A DNA stretch of 64,000 nt from Pseudoxanthomonas mexicana (GCF_010093385.1 NZ_PDWV01000014.1:1-64000); one strand, 5' to 3'; shown: positions 53,961-63,533, counted from the first letter of the stretch. Translations and numbers: made by a program. The notes: generated from the sequence alone by a model not told the origin.

Positions 53961-54719
53961 ATGCCCGGAACCTCGTCAATGACGCCATCTGGGGTCGCCA
54001 GCATCGAGGCGTTGGGGCTTCGTGGCACCCTTTTCCTTGCCGCGCTGCTGGCCGCGCAGCTACGACGCATACCGGTGGCGCCCACACGCCGCTCCACCTT
54101 GCTGGTGCTGGACGCCTTGCGAGACTTGGCCCTGATCCAAGTTCCCTGGCCAGCGGATCGATGGCAGATCCGACCCGATGCCGAGGTCACGCCCATCGAA
54201 GATCTGCAATGGGCTTTCGCCTGGTCTACCCACGAGCGCAGGCACCTGCTCCCGGTGCTGGAAGACCAACTCGGTGATATGGCACACGATGTAGAACTGG
54301 CGGACGCAAAACTAGAGCTGTGGGATGAACTTGCACTCTGGGAGACCGAGCAGTTTCTAGAGCAGCAATTGCTCAAACATCACTTCGACCCAGGCTGGGC
54401 ACGTGATGTGGGGTTCGTGTTTCAATCCGGACCGCGGGGTCTGCCGATCGCGCAGTGGCGCTATTGTTGCTGGGCGGCGGTACGCCAAGGCGCGTCGGTG
54501 GCAATGCGTCTTGGCGTGCACGACAGCGCCCATGTGCGCGAGGCCATCTTTCAAGAGGTCAAGAAGCGCTTGCGCTACCTGATGACCAGTTCGCCCCAGC
54601 AAGGCATGTTCAAGCCCTACCATCTGGCACCGGAGTCCTCAGTAGCCAAGCTGTTCGTAGACTGGGTCGTACCTATGGAATGGGCGTACTGGACTGGGGA
54701 GCGCTATCCCGGCCGCTAG
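53961..54719 (+). CDS. Unknown protein of mobile-element type
   Basis: I do not recognise this 252-residue protein. It has no signal peptide; one mildly hydrophobic stretch (RGTLFLAALLAAQL) lies near residue 22. The middle is acidic with many Leu/Glu (VELADAKLELWDELALWETEQFLEQQLL), and the rest is rich in Trp, Tyr and His. It is divergent from the XRE gene with operator site C between them, and convergent with kfrA. That location suggests an element-maintenance or regulatory role. A later ATG at 53979 is possible. Confidence 0.55.
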   Translation: MPGTSSMTPSGVASIEALGLRGTLFLAALLAAQLRRIPVAPTRRSTLLVLDALRDLALIQVPWPADRWQIRPDAEVTPIEDLQWAFAWSTHERRHLLPVLEDQLGDMAHDVELADAKLELWDELALWETEQFLEQQLLKHHFDPGWARDVGFVFQSGPRGLPIAQWRYCCWAAVRQGASVAMRLGVHDSAHVREAIFQEVKKRLRYLMTSSPQQGMFKPYHLAPESSVAKLFVDWVVPMEWAYWTGERYPGR

Positions 54720-54739
54720 CAGGCAAACGAGTAGCCTCG

Positions 54740-55792
54740 TTAGTCCGCTCCCCCACCCTGCGTACTGCTGCGCCGGGTTCTCTTCACCGTATTTTGTGCC
54801 GGCGTCAGTTGATTCAGCAGGGGCTCCAGCGCTTCAAGACGCGCGTTGGCACGCAACGCATCGGCTTCAGCGCTCTGGCGGCGCTCACGCTCCTGCGCAA
54901 GGGTGTCTTGGACTTGAGCTAGCTCGCTGCGCAGGGCATCCAAGGCCTTGACGTCAGTCTTCCAGCGCTCCTGCAGTGCCATGTGGTCCGTTGCGGTCTG
55001 GCGCAACGCCACGATCTCGCTGTGTTGGCCTTCGTGGACCTGCCTCAACTGGACAAGCTCACGCTCAATCCGCCCATGGCGCTCCAGCCATTGGCCATTG
55101 TCGCGGTTAAGCACCAACAGCTCCTGATTCTTCGCGCCCAAGGCTTCATTGGCCTGACGTAAGGCTACTTGCAGCTCTTGGATCTGATGCTCGTGACGGC
55201 GAAGCTCTTGCTCGCGCTGCTCTTTGGTTGAAGCGCGGTAGTGCTCGAGCGCTTCCCGGGCGTGGGCATGCTTGTCCTCCAGAGAACGCGTATGCGCCTC
55301 GTAATCAGCCAGCCGCACCGTCATGCCGGCGATGCGCTCATTCAACTGGGCGATTTCCGCGACCTTGTCGCGCAGATTCTGCTGAAGTAGGGCGTGAGCG
55401 GCTTGCTCTTGCGTCAAGCTGGTCTCAGTGCGCTGCAGCTGACTGCCCAGGGCAGCGGCTTCCTGTTGGGCGGTGGAAAGCGCTTGTTGCTGACGCTGGA
55501 GTTCGGCCCCATGGCGTTCTCGCTCCCTGGTGAGGATCGCTTCTGCCTCCTCTTGAAGTCGCGCAGCCAGGCGCGCGACCAAGTCTTGCAAGGCCTCACT
55601 CACGGCCACCGCACGTGACGGACCGCCGCCCTCCTCCTCTTCCAGTTCACGCAAGTAGCGATGGATCGTGGTCTTGGAGCCCGTGTTGCCCAGAGCCACC
55701 CGAACCGCGTCCACGGAAGGCTTCTTGCCTTGGGCCAGCAGCGCGTCACGCGCTTTCTGGACATCCCCTTTGTAGAGTCCTGCGCGCGCCAT
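54740..55792 (-). CDS. kfrA: KfrA-type DNA-binding coiled-coil protein
   Basis: A 350-residue protein from ATG 55792 (MARAGLYKGDVQKARDALLAQGKKPSVDAVRVALGNTGSKTTIHRYLREL): the plasmid replication-region DNA-binding domain. Almost all the rest (residues 80-330) is a continuous coiled coil rich in Gln, Glu, Ala and Leu; the tail is basic. KfrA of IncP plasmids represses its own promoter and supports stable inheritance. The direct-repeat operator lies 17 nt upstream. A broken copy with the same promoter exists at 10,557. An in-frame start 5 codons earlier is possible. Confidence 0.82.
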   Translation of the reverse strand: MARAGLYKGDVQKARDALLAQGKKPSVDAVRVALGNTGSKTTIHRYLRELEEEEGGGPSRAVAVSEALQDLVARLAARLQEEAEAILTRERERHGAELQRQQQALSTAQQEAAALGSQLQRTETSLTQEQAAHALLQQNLRDKVAEIAQLNERIAGMTVRLADYEAHTRSLEDKHAHAREALEHYRASTKEQREQELRRHEHQIQELQVALRQANEALGAKNQELLVLNRDNGQWLERHGRIERELVQLRQVHEGQHSEIVALRQTATDHMALQERWKTDVKALDALRSELAQVQDTLAQERERRQSAEADALRANARLEALEPLLNQLTPAQNTVKRTRRSSTQGGGAD

Positions 55793-55809
55793 GATGCTGT
55801 TCTCCAATT

Positions 55810-55847
55810 ATTTCGTAATGTATTACATACCATGTAATTACATACTA
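55810..55847 (-). promoter_or_regulatory. KfrA operator/promoter, copy 2
   Basis: On the minus strand AGTATGTAAT and GGTATGTAAT repeat 5 nt apart and run into ACATTACGAAATA. The arrangement equals that at 10,506-10,543. It overlaps a weak -35/-10 pair, as expected for autorepression by KfrA. Confidence 0.65.
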
Positions 55848-55889
55848 ATAAAGAGTGCAGGCGGCCGTTCGGCGGCGGCTTTGCTCAGG

Positions 55890-55912
55890 CGGGATAATGT
55901 TGAATTATCCCG
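55890..55912. repeat. Inverted repeat CGGGATAAT upstream of kfrA
   Basis: CGGGATAAT-GTTGA-ATTATCCCG, counterpart of 10,439-10,463. Retention at both kfrA promoters implies a function. The 55,793-56,067 gap also holds the two promoters. Confidence 0.45.
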
Positions 55913-56019
55913 TGTGAAGGCTCTTGGACTCCCAAGATGGCGATTTGACGGTACGAAACCCGGCGAAACTCGCCCACTTGCACAAACATACTCACGCTTG
56001 AAAGCAAGATATGACCCTA

Positions 56020-56034
56020 TTACACTAAGTGTAA
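56020..56034 (+). promoter_or_regulatory. Palindromic operator of the higBA module
   Basis: TTACACTAAGTGTAA is a 7-1-7 palindrome 33 nt before the higB ATG. HigA-type antitoxins bind such sites for autoregulation. Confidence 0.65.
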
Positions 56035-56067
56035 AAGAGGCATACAGCAGGCTGGGCGTCCGCAGAC

Positions 56068-56364
56068 ATGGAAGTCAGGTTCGAGAACGAAACCCTCAAG
56101 CGACTGGAATCGGATGCCACGTTTACGGCAGGCCTGGATGGCGCTCTGGTCAAAGCCTTCCGCAAACGCATGCAACTGATCCGTGCTGCACCAGATGAAC
56201 GCGTTTTCTACGCCATGAAATCCCTGCACTACGAAAAGCTTAAAGGAGATCGTGCGCATCAACGCTCGATGCGCTTGAACGACCAATGGCGACTGATCCT
56301 CCGCCTGGAAGAGGACGAGACCGGCAAGCTGGTCGTGATTGTTTCAATTGCCGATTACCACTGA
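56068..56364 (+). CDS. higB: HigB-like RelE-superfamily toxin
   Basis: A 98-residue protein: LVKAFRKRMQLIRAAPDERVFYAMKSLHYEKLKGDRAHQRSMRLNDQWRLILRLEE is the HigB/plasmid-killer pattern of ribosome-dependent mRNA interferases, with the basic KLKGDR...RSMRLNDQWRL core. It is encoded before its antitoxin, the HigBA order, with 17 nt between. The palindrome upstream is the likely HigA operator. It should help retain the mobile element. Confidence 0.85.
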   Translation: MEVRFENETLKRLESDATFTAGLDGALVKAFRKRMQLIRAAPDERVFYAMKSLHYEKLKGDRAHQRSMRLNDQWRLILRLEEDETGKLVVIVSIADYH

Positions 56365-56381
56365 TCCCCAAGGACACGCCT

Positions 56382-57497
56382 ATGAACACGTTCGCCGAAG
56401 TCTTTCCGCCGGGCGAATTCCTCCGAGAGGAACTGGAGGCACGGGGATGGACGCAGACCGAGTTGGCCGAGATCATCGGTCGCCCCGTGCGGCTGATCAA
56501 CGAGATCATCGCCGGAAAAAAAGGCATTACCCCCGAGACCGCTATCCAGCTGGGCGACTCGCTGGGTACCGGTGCCGAGCTTTGGATGAACTTGGAGAGC
56601 CAATATCAGCTTTCCAAGGTTCGCACGGCCGATGACCTGATCAGCCGGCGGGCGCATCTGTATGAGCGCTTCCCCGTACGCGAGATGGTCAAGCGGGGCT
56701 GGATCACCGCAAGCAAGAACATCGATGTGCTGGAACAACAGTTCCTGCAGTTCTTCGGCCTCGGGCAGTTGGATGAGCCGGTTTTCTTTTCGCATGCGGC
56801 CAAGAAGAGCGACGCCGAGGCGCCACCGATGATCCTGCAACTGGCTTGGTTGCGCCGGGCCTGCCAAGTGGCTGGACAGATCGTGAGCGCGCCCTACGAC
56901 GAGGCCGCATTGCGGAAGGCCCTGCCAAGCCTTGCGGCGATGCGTAGCGCGCCTGAGGAAACGCGCCACGTGGCGCGCCTGCTGGCCGAGTGCGGGGTCC
57001 GCTTTGTGGTCGTGGAACCGATCGCAGGTACCAAGATCGATGGTGCCTGCTTCTGGCTGGCCGACGACCAACCGGTGGTGGCCTTGTCGCTGCGCTTGGA
57101 TCGGATCGACAACTTCTGGTTCGTATTGCGCCACGAGCTGGAGCACGTGTTGCATCGGCATGGGCGTGAGCGGGGTTACATCCTGGATCAGGAAATTGAG
57201 GCCACCGCCTCCGAACAGATCAATGAGGAAGAAGTGGTAGCCAACACCGCCGCTGGCGCCTTTTGCGTGGACCCGGCTGAAATGAGCGGCTTCATTGCTC
57301 GGGTCAACCCGTTCTTCAAGGAAGAGCGTGTGGTGCTGTTTGCGCAGCGCTTGAACGTTCACCCCGGCCTGGTCGTAGGCCAATTGCAGCGTCGCCTGGG
57401 TCGCTGGGATCTGTTTCGCAAGCACCAGGTCAAGGTTCGCTCGTTTGTCACCGGCTCAGCCCATACCGATGGCTGGGGCGTTGTCCACACCGATTGA
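56382..57497 (+). CDS. higA: HigA antitoxin fused to an ImmA/IrrE metallopeptidase domain
   Basis: A 371-residue protein from ATG 56382. Residues 1-85 are a HigA HTH (PPGEFLREELEARGWTQTELAEIIGRPVRLINEIIAGKKGITPETAIQLGDSLGTGAELWMNLE). The C-terminal half carries the ImmA/IrrE-type zinc motif RHELEHVLHRHG (HExxH), followed by a helical region. Ordinary HigA has about 100 residues, so the protease domain may let the antitoxin destroy itself or another regulator on a signal. The frame can be extended to 56286 but that overlaps higB. Confidence 0.82.
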   Translation: MNTFAEVFPPGEFLREELEARGWTQTELAEIIGRPVRLINEIIAGKKGITPETAIQLGDSLGTGAELWMNLESQYQLSKVRTADDLISRRAHLYERFPVREMVKRGWITASKNIDVLEQQFLQFFGLGQLDEPVFFSHAAKKSDAEAPPMILQLAWLRRACQVAGQIVSAPYDEAALRKALPSLAAMRSAPEETRHVARLLAECGVRFVVVEPIAGTKIDGACFWLADDQPVVALSLRLDRIDNFWFVLRHELEHVLHRHGRERGYILDQEIEATASEQINEEEVVANTAAGAFCVDPAEMSGFIARVNPFFKEERVVLFAQRLNVHPGLVVGQLQRRLGRWDLFRKHQVKVRSFVTGSAHTDGWGVVHTD

Positions 57498-57509
57498 TGG
57501 AGGCTCCCC

Positions 57510-57986
57510 ATGTCCTACACCACCGCTGTCAAAGAATACGTCGAGCGCTACAAAGCCGAAACCGGCATCGAGGGCCCGCTGGACACCCACGCCGTGGCCG
57601 AATGGGCCTGGCGCAATGGTCTGCACACGCCCAATGCCCGGACGGTGATCGACGCCATCGCCGCTGACATTGCCCAGGTGTTCCGTGAGGAGTATCGCGT
57701 GGACCGCCACGGTCGTCGGTACCGAGCCAAGCATGCGGCGACCTATAAGCAAGGCAACAAGACCCTCTCGCTGTGGGCAGATCTGGACGATCCGCAGGCC
57801 CCGCACAATCACTTTGTAAGGTCCTTCGCCCAGCGCCGCCAGCAGATCGTGGGTGACTGCCTTCAGCTCAAGACTGATGTCGATGTGTACAACGACAAGC
57901 GAGAACCAACCGAGCCGATCCAGATCCCACTTGATTTCACTCTGGACGTAATGGAGCTGCAGCAGCCCTATCGCAAAGCAGCCTGA
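57510..57986 (+). CDS. Unknown protein following higBA
   Basis: A 158-residue, hydrophilic protein that I cannot assign. It starts MSYTTAVKEYVERYKAETG 12 nt after higA, so it is in the same transcript. It looks globular: a helical N-half (DTHAVAEWAWRNGLHTPNARTVIDAIAADIAQVFREEY), basic YRVDRHGRRYRAKHAATYKQG and acidic LWADLDDPQAP. It has no metal or membrane motif. Its constant pairing with higA-ImmA would suggest an accessory of that module. Confidence 0.6.
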   Translation: MSYTTAVKEYVERYKAETGIEGPLDTHAVAEWAWRNGLHTPNARTVIDAIAADIAQVFREEYRVDRHGRRYRAKHAATYKQGNKTLSLWADLDDPQAPHNHFVRSFAQRRQQIVGDCLQLKTDVDVYNDKREPTEPIQIPLDFTLDVMELQQPYRKAA

Positions 57987-58058
57987 TTCCTTCAATGCGC
58001 CCCCTCCGTGGCAGGACGCATTGGATCTTTCCTACGCCACGAATACAGGAGATATCCG

Positions 58059-58301
58059 ATGTCCAAGCGTGAGCAGTCTGGCCCGAAGGTCACCCGCACC
58101 GCCTCCTCGGTGTTGCGCGATCCCGGTGCCAGCAAGACGGCCAAGTCCCTGGCAGGTAGTGCGCTGGCCCAGGCCGGTACGTCCAAGCAGTCCTCTGGGT
58201 CCACGGCCAGCACCGCTGCCAAGGCCCTCAACGATGGCCGCACCAGTGCCTCTACGCGCACTCTGGCCGGCAGTGTGTTGACCCAGAAGTCCAAGAAGTG
58301 A
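58059..58301 (+). CDS. Small Ser/Thr/Ala-rich protein of unknown function
   Basis: An 80-residue, strongly basic low-complexity protein: MSKREQSGPKVTRTASSVL, then three imperfect repeats around SLAGSALAQ, TAAKALNDG and TLAGSVLTQ, ending QKSKK. Similar small proteins are common on plasmids and integrative elements next to toxin-antitoxin genes. I know of no assigned function. It begins 72 nt after the preceding gene and is followed by a strong hairpin. In-frame 58008 is an earlier but less likely start. Confidence 0.55.
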   Translation: MSKREQSGPKVTRTASSVLRDPGASKTAKSLAGSALAQAGTSKQSSGSTASTAAKALNDGRTSASTRTLAGSVLTQKSKK

Positions 58302-58310
58302 CCGCAACAC

Positions 58311-58343
58311 AAGGGTGCCGGCCGTAACCCGGCTGGCACCCTT
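58311..58343 (+). terminator. Hairpin terminator after the hig operon
   Basis: AAGGGTGCCGGCC pairs with GGCTGGCACCCTT (one G-U pair) around a 7-nt loop, 9 nt after the stop. Only TT follows, so it is a strong hairpin with a weak U-tract; it may act on both strands. Confidence 0.55.
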
Positions 58344-58388
58344 GGACGTGACGTTTCATTGCAGGTAACAGAGCGCCGAATTAGTCCG

Positions 58389-59105
58389 CTAACGCTTGGG
58401 TGATAGCTGAGCGAGCGAACTGCTTTCGTCCTGTTTGGGACGATCTTGTGTTGGCGCTGCGCCACTCACCAGATACACCACGTTTTCCGCGATGTTGGTG
58501 GCGTGATCGCCGATACGCTCGATGTTCTTGATGACGAACAATAGGTGGGCCAGGTCCAATGCAGGCACCTGATCGTCGGTCATTGCCTCGACGATGTCTT
58601 GGAACAATAGTGTGTGCAATGCATCGATCGTGGCATCATGTTCCCAGACACCTTGAGCCTGTTGGGCATCTCGCTTTGCAAAGGATTCTCCTGCGTCATG
58701 AAGCTGTAGCAGGGCCAAGTCGACCATGCGCTGGAGAGGCTCAGCAAATGCATCTGGCAGCTTATGAGGCGCCATGGCGATGACGCGCTTAGCAATGTTG
58801 CTGGCCAGATCGCCTGCACGTTCCAGGTTGGCGGCGATACGTATAGCGGCCATTACGTGGCGTAGATCCACCGCAAGCGGTTGTCGACGCGCTATCAGGC
58901 TGATGGCCTCCTCTTCAATCCGGGCCGCCAGTCGGTCCATCTGAGTGTCTTGCGCTTTCACGCTCTCTGCAAGTTCCTTGCTGGCATGGCGCAGCGCCCA
59001 CACCGCATCGGTGAGCTGCCGCTCGGCCAGTTGGCCTAGCTCGCTGATCTGCTGAGTGATCGCCTCAAGCTCGGTGTCGAATGCCTGCACGATGTGATCG
59101 GTCAT
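58389..59105 (-). CDS. phoU: Phosphate transport regulator PhoU
   Basis: A 238-residue all-helical protein from ATG 59105 with the two PhoU repeats: AARIEEEAISLIARRQPLAVDLRHVMAAIRIAANLERAGDLASNIAKR and LFVIKNIERIGDHATNIAENVVYL. The E/D-rich motifs bind metal and contact PstB and the PhoR kinase. It modulates the Pst transporter and phosphate signalling. It is the last gene of pstSCAB-phoU, 11 nt after pstB. Confidence 0.93.
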   Translation of the reverse strand: MTDHIVQAFDTELEAITQQISELGQLAERQLTDAVWALRHASKELAESVKAQDTQMDRLAARIEEEAISLIARRQPLAVDLRHVMAAIRIAANLERAGDLASNIAKRVIAMAPHKLPDAFAEPLQRMVDLALLQLHDAGESFAKRDAQQAQGVWEHDATIDALHTLLFQDIVEAMTDDQVPALDLAHLLFVIKNIERIGDHATNIAENVVYLVSGAAPTQDRPKQDESSSLAQLSPKR

Positions 59106-59116
59106 GTCAGCTCTCC

Positions 59117-59944
59117 TCAACCGAAGCGGCCAGTGATGTACTCGTGAGTCTTCTCGTGCTGGGGATTGGTGAAGAACTCCGAGGTCTCCCCGTACTCAAT
59201 CATGTTCCCCATATGCATGAAAGCCGTGTAGTTGGAGATGCGCGCGGCCTGCTGCATATTGTGGGTAACGATCACGATGGTGTATTCGCTTCGCAACTCA
59301 TCGATCAGCTCCTCGATGCGCGCGGTCGCAATGGGATCCAGCGCCGAGGTGGGTTCATCGAACAGGATCATCTCTGGATTGGGTGCCAGCGCCCGGGCGA
59401 TGCACAGCCGTTGCTGCTGCCCCCCCGAAAGGCCGTATGCCGATTGCGCAAGACGGTCCTTAACCTCCTCCCAGAGCGCGGCCTGCCGCAGGGCAAGCTC
59501 TACCCGCTCGGCTATGATTCCCCTGTCACGCACACCCCGGATCAGTAGCCCGGAGGCAACGTTGTCAAAGATCGATTTGGGGAACGGATTGGGCTTCTGA
59601 AAGACCATGCCGATCCTCAGCCGCACTTGCATCGGATCGACGCTACTGCTGACGATGTTCATGTCTTCCGGGAAGAGCTGGATCTTCCCTTCATAGCGAT
59701 TGCCGGGATACAGGTCGTGCATGCGGTTAAAGCAACGCAGCAAGGTGCTCTTGCCACAACCTGAGGGGCCGATCAGCGCTGTCACTTGGCGGTCGGCAAT
59801 CGCGAGGTTCACGCTCTTGAGCGCTTGGAATGAGCCGTAGTAGAAGTTCAGATTCTCCACCTGCGCGCGGTAGGCAATCTCGCCAGACGCGATCGCATGG
59901 GCGGATGTGACGCTGGGCGGCGGCGGTGCTACGGCGCGATTCAT
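59117..59944 (-). CDS. pstB: Phosphate ABC transporter ATP-binding protein PstB
   Basis: The ATPase of the Pst transporter (275 residues from ATG 59944, preceded by GGAG). Motifs: Walker [13 protein letters not shown]-loop, signature [15 protein letters not shown], Walker [14 protein letters not shown] and the switch His in [12 protein letters not shown]. The segment RVEGKIQLF-like [15 protein letters not shown] and ending YITGRFG are PstB hallmarks. An in-frame ATG at 59959 adds five residues. Confidence 0.95.
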   Translation of the reverse strand: MNRAVAPPPPSVTSAHAIASGEIAYRAQVENLNFYYGSFQALKSVNLAIADRQVTALIGPSGCGKSTLLRCFNRMHDLYPGNRYEGKIQLFPEDMNIVSSSVDPMQVRLRIGMVFQKPNPFPKSIFDNVASGLLIRGVRDRGIIAERVELALRQAALWEEVKDRLAQSAYGLSGGQQQRLCIARALAPNPEMILFDEPTSALDPIATARIEELIDELRSEYTIVIVTHNMQQAARISNYTAFMHMGNMIEYGETSEFFTNPQHEKTHEYITGRFG

Positions 59945-59964
59945 GTGATCTCCAGACATAGGTG

Positions 59965-60906
59965 TCAACGCAGGTTGCGTCGTAGGCGGTAACGCAGCCA
60001 AATGGCGAAACCGTTCATCAGCAGCGTCATCGCCAGCAGGATGAGACCGGTCGCGGCCGCGTTGGTATGAAATCCAGCTTGTGGCCGCGAGACCCAGTTG
60101 AACATTTGGATCGGCATCACGGTGAAGGGCGAGTTGAGCCAGTCGAAGTTGACGAACGGAAACGAATCCTGGAGCGGCGATGGCGGCAAGAAGGCGATGA
60201 ACGTTAGCGCGCCGATTGTGATGATCGGTGCGGTCTCACCGATAGCACGCGACATGCCCACGATGGCTCCCGTCAGAATTCCTGGGCGTGCAGCAGGCAG
60301 CAAGTAGCCACTGACTGTCTGCCATTGATCTGCACCCAGGCCGAATGAGGCTTCGCGGATGTCCTGGGGAATCGCACGCAGCGACTCACGGGTAGCGACG
60401 ATCAAGATAGGAAGGATAAGAAGGGCCAGCGTGATGCCGGCGACCAAGATGGTTTGCCCCATGGCCAAGGTCTGCACGAACAAGCCCAGCGCCAGCAGAC
60501 CGTAGATGATAGAGGGGACACCCGCCAGGTTGGTGACGTTGATCTCGATGAAGTCAGTCACCCAGTTCTTTGGGGCGTACTCTTCCAGGTACACACCGGC
60601 GGCAACGCCGAGCGGCACGGCCAGTGCCGCAGTAACGATCATCACCAGAGTCGTGCCAACCCAAGCTGACAAAATGCCGGCACTGCCCGGGCGTCGGGAG
60701 GGATAGCTGGTCAGGAAGTCACCATCGATACGGCCTGCGCCATCGGAAATGAAGTCGGCGATCAAGGCTCCCAGGACAACCAGGGTAGCAACCAACACAA
60801 GGACGCCCAGCACGGCGAATAGCCCATCGGACCATTTAGCCCGTTTCAGCAAGTGCGCTTCGCTGTATCCATCGAAACGGTTGGACGATAGTCCTGGCTT
60901 GTTCAT
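59965..60906 (-). CDS. pstA: Phosphate ABC transporter permease PstA
   Basis: A 313-residue inner-membrane permease with six helices. The cytoplasmic ABC-contact loop is [25 protein letters not shown] followed by [25 protein letters not shown]. It pairs with PstC to form the phosphate channel. Its ATG overlaps the pstC TAA by one base (TAATG), implying coupled translation. Normal family length. Confidence 0.93.
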   Translation of the reverse strand: MNKPGLSSNRFDGYSEAHLLKRAKWSDGLFAVLGVLVLVATLVVLGALIADFISDGAGRIDGDFLTSYPSRRPGSAGILSAWVGTTLVMIVTAALAVPLGVAAGVYLEEYAPKNWVTDFIEINVTNLAGVPSIIYGLLALGLFVQTLAMGQTILVAGITLALLILPILIVATRESLRAIPQDIREASFGLGADQWQTVSGYLLPAARPGILTGAIVGMSRAIGETAPIITIGALTFIAFLPPSPLQDSFPFVNFDWLNSPFTVMPIQMFNWVSRPQAGFHTNAAATGLILLAMTLLMNGFAIWLRYRLRRNLR

Positions 60907-61856
60907 TAGTACGCCTCCCGATAACGACGGCGTAGCCAGAACGCCAGCAAGTTGAAGATAAAGGTCAGCAGGAAAAGGGTCAGGCCGGCCGCGAAGATCG
61001 TCAGGTAGGCAATCGAATCATGGGGAAGGTCGCCCATGCTCAGCTGGACGATGTAGGAGGTGATGGTAGCGGCGCCCTCCAGCGGATTGCTTGCAATCTT
61101 GGCTTGTTGTCCCGCTGCCACAGCAACCACCATCGTCTCGCCGACCGCACGAGACATGCCAAGCAGGAAGGCCGCGGTAATGCCGGAGAACGCGCCTGGC
61201 ACCACCACTCTTAGACCCGTCTGCAGGCGGGTAAAGCCCAGTGCAAATGCGCCCTCGCGCAGGCTGTCGGGCACTGCGCGCATGGCGTCTTCACTGACCG
61301 ACACGATGTACGGCAGGATCATGATGCCAATGACGATGCCGGGCACGAGCAGATTGAACGTAGCCAGGCCGGGAATGATTTGCTGAAAGATTGGGGTCAG
61401 AAACAACAGGGCGAAATAGCCAAACGCCACGGTTGGGACGCCCGCGATCAGCTCCAGAAAAGGCTTGATGACCTCGCGAACGCGGGGCCGAGCGAACTCA
61501 CTGAGATAAACCGCCAGGATCGTACCTGCGGGCGCCGCGATGAGCAGCGCTATCAGCGTGCTCATCAGCGTACCCGAGAGCAGCGTAATGATGCCAAAGT
61601 GCTTGTCCTCAAACACCGGCGTCCACTGCGTGTCCGTGAGGAAATCCCAGATCGATACCTGGGCAAAGAACTGGATGCTCTCACTGAGAAGCACATAGAT
61701 GATGCCAGCCGTTACCAGCACCGACACCGTAGCGGCCAGAAACAGTATCACCCGCATGGAGCGATCCATCGCGCGGCGCCGACGCAGGAATGCGGGTGTC
61801 GGCACCAGCCGTTCGATCGTCTTGGTGGGACTCATCAGCGTGGAATCAATGGCCAT
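60906..61856 (-). CDS. pstC: Phosphate ABC transporter permease PstC
   Basis: A 316-residue permease from ATG 61856. Helices begin at VILFLAATVSVLVTAGIIYVLL; the coupling loop is SEDAMRAVPDSLREGAFALGFTRLQTG and the family signature AFLLGMSRAVGETMVV follows. It forms the membrane pore with PstA. It is 52 nt downstream of pstS. An earlier ATG at 61895 is possible but adds residues atypical of the family. Confidence 0.92.
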   Translation of the reverse strand: MAIDSTLMSPTKTIERLVPTPAFLRRRRAMDRSMRVILFLAATVSVLVTAGIIYVLLSESIQFFAQVSIWDFLTDTQWTPVFEDKHFGIITLLSGTLMSTLIALLIAAPAGTILAVYLSEFARPRVREVIKPFLELIAGVPTVAFGYFALLFLTPIFQQIIPGLATFNLLVPGIVIGIMILPYIVSVSEDAMRAVPDSLREGAFALGFTRLQTGLRVVVPGAFSGITAAFLLGMSRAVGETMVVAVAAGQQAKIASNPLEGAATITSYIVQLSMGDLPHDSIAYLTIFAAGLTLFLLTFIFNLLAFWLRRRYREAY

Positions 61857-61908
61857 GGCGAGCTCGGAAGGACACGGCGGCGACAGCGCCGCCACCGCGT
61901 CGTGAGGG

Positions 61909-62973
61909 TCAATAGACCAGTTTCTCTTTCAGCAGATCATCGATCGACACGCCGATCTTGGACCCGGTGAAGCCGGTACCAATCTCGCGCTTGGCAAAGC
62001 GCTCCCGGAAGGCAGCCTGCGCGTTGTCAGGCAGCGGCACATAGCCCACTTCTTTCACCAACTCGGTCGCATTCTGCGAGTTGAGATAGAACTCGACGAA
62101 CTTGGCGACTTCCGGCTTGGTTTCAGCAGCCTTCTTGTTGACATAGATGAAGATCGGACGCGACAGTGGCTGATAAGTGCCTGCACGTGCGTTCTCCACG
62201 CTCGGCTCAACGGCCGGCGCATCCGCCGTAGCCTTGATCTTCACCGCCTTCAGCTTGCCGGGGTTTTCTTCGTAGTATGCCAAGCCGAAGAAGCCCAGCG
62301 CATTGACATCGCCCGACACGCCCTGCACCAGCACGTTGTCGTCTTCCGAGGCGGTAAAGTCGCCGCGGCTGGAGTGTTCCTTTCCGACGATCGCGGCGGT
62401 GAAGTAGTCGTAGGTGCCCGAATCCACACCCGCGCCGTACAGCACCAGCGGCTTGTTCGGGAAGCTACTGCGCACCTGGTTCCAGTTGCTGATCTTGCCT
62501 TGGGCTTCCGGCTCCCACATCTTCTTGAGCTCATCCACCGTCAGTTCGGCGGCCCACGTGTTCTGCGGATGGACGACTACGGTCAGGGCATCCAGGGCAA
62601 CCGGCAGCTCGATGTACTCAACGCCAGCGGCCTTGCAGGCCTCCTTCTCCTCGCCCTTGATCGGACGCGAGGCATTCGAGATGTCGGTCTCGCCGCGGCA
62701 GAACTTCTTGACCCCGCCGCCGGTGCCCGACATGCCCACGGTCACCTTGATGCCGGGGTTCGCCTTCTGAAACTCTTCGGCCATGGCCTCGGTAACCGGG
62801 AACACGGTGGAGGAGCCATCGGCCGTGACCAGTCCCTGGGCAGCAGGAGCTGCTTCGGATGTCGCTGCCGGCGCTTGGGAGGCGGCGCCATCGGGCGCGG
62901 GGGTGGCGTTCTTGTTGCAACCGGTGATGGTCAGGATCGCCACTGCCAACAGGCTGTAGGTTGTCAGTTTCAT
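61909..62973 (-). CDS. pstS: Phosphate-binding lipoprotein PstS
   Basis: A 354-residue periplasmic binding protein. The signal ends in a lipobox (LTITGC, Cys19), so it is probably anchored to a membrane. Phosphate contacts are in [18 protein letters not shown] and [26 protein letters not shown], and [16 protein letters not shown]. It feeds PstCAB. An Ala-rich linker follows the lipid anchor. It heads the operon; the ArsR gene lies 80 nt upstream on the same strand, so readthrough is possible. PstS-type proteins can also be tuned to discriminate arsenate, which cannot be judged here. Confidence 0.92.
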   Translation of the reverse strand: MKLTTYSLLAVAILTITGCNKNATPAPDGAASQAPAATSEAAPAAQGLVTADGSSTVFPVTEAMAEEFQKANPGIKVTVGMSGTGGGVKKFCRGETDISNASRPIKGEEKEACKAAGVEYIELPVALDALTVVVHPQNTWAAELTVDELKKMWEPEAQGKISNWNQVRSSFPNKPLVLYGAGVDSGTYDYFTAAIVGKEHSSRGDFTASEDDNVLVQGVSGDVNALGFFGLAYYEENPGKLKAVKIKATADAPAVEPSVENARAGTYQPLSRPIFIYVNKKAAETKPEVAKFVEFYLNSQNATELVKEVGYVPLPDNAQAAFRERFAKREIGTGFTGSKIGVSIDDLLKEKLVY

Positions 62974-63053
62974 TGCAGTCTCCGAGAAGGTTGGATGGGG
63001 TTATCAGCAGCAACGCTGCCGGACCCGGCGTCCCCAAGCCGAGCCGGCTAAAC

Positions 63054-63533
63054 TCAGTTGGATCGCTTGCGCGGTGAAGCGGGCACCTCGGCGGTGCAGT
63101 CACACATCGCTTGGCTGTCCTCAGCCGTCCGGAGTTGGACACACTCTTCCGGGTGGCCTTGGCAGCAATCCTTCAACAAGAATCCGAGCAGGGCCTGCAT
63201 GCCTTCCAGGCAGGCGCGATAGCGGATGAAGCGTCCCTCTCGCGTGCCGCAAATTAAGCCCGCGCGGCTAAGGACGGTGAGATGGTTGGATAGGGTCGTA
63301 TGGCGCATGGCCATCTGCTCGCCCAGGTCACCTGCCACCAGACCCGTCGGCTCGTAACGCATCAGAGTGCGAAAGATGCGCAAGCGTGAACCGTTCGCCA
63401 GCGCCTGCAGCGCATCAAGCGCCCAATCGGTCGACATCGACGTCTGCAGAGTGCGCTTTTCCAGGTATTCGAAGATTTCTTCAGCGGTCGGGGCGTTGTT
63501 GCTCACAGGCGATCTCACTGGGTCAATGGACAT
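63054..63533 (-). CDS. ArsR-family metalloregulator upstream of pst
   Basis: A winged-helix repressor: LDALQALANGSRLRIFRTLMRYEPTGLVAGDLGEQMAMRHTTLSNHLTVLSRAGLICGTREGRFIRYRA. The C-terminal part carries LKDCCQGHPEECVQL and later CDC, the thiolate set of arsenic-type ArsR proteins. ATG 63533 gives 159 residues with about 33 before the HTH; a second ATG at 63437 would give the more usual length. The 34-bp palindrome at 63,529-63,562 overlaps the first start. It likely controls itself and perhaps the pst genes, tying phosphate uptake to arsenic. Confidence 0.82.
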   Translation of the reverse strand: MSIDPVRSPVSNNAPTAEEIFEYLEKRTLQTSMSTDWALDALQALANGSRLRIFRTLMRYEPTGLVAGDLGEQMAMRHTTLSNHLTVLSRAGLICGTREGRFIRYRACLEGMQALLGFLLKDCCQGHPEECVQLRTAEDSQAMCDCTAEVPASPRKRSN

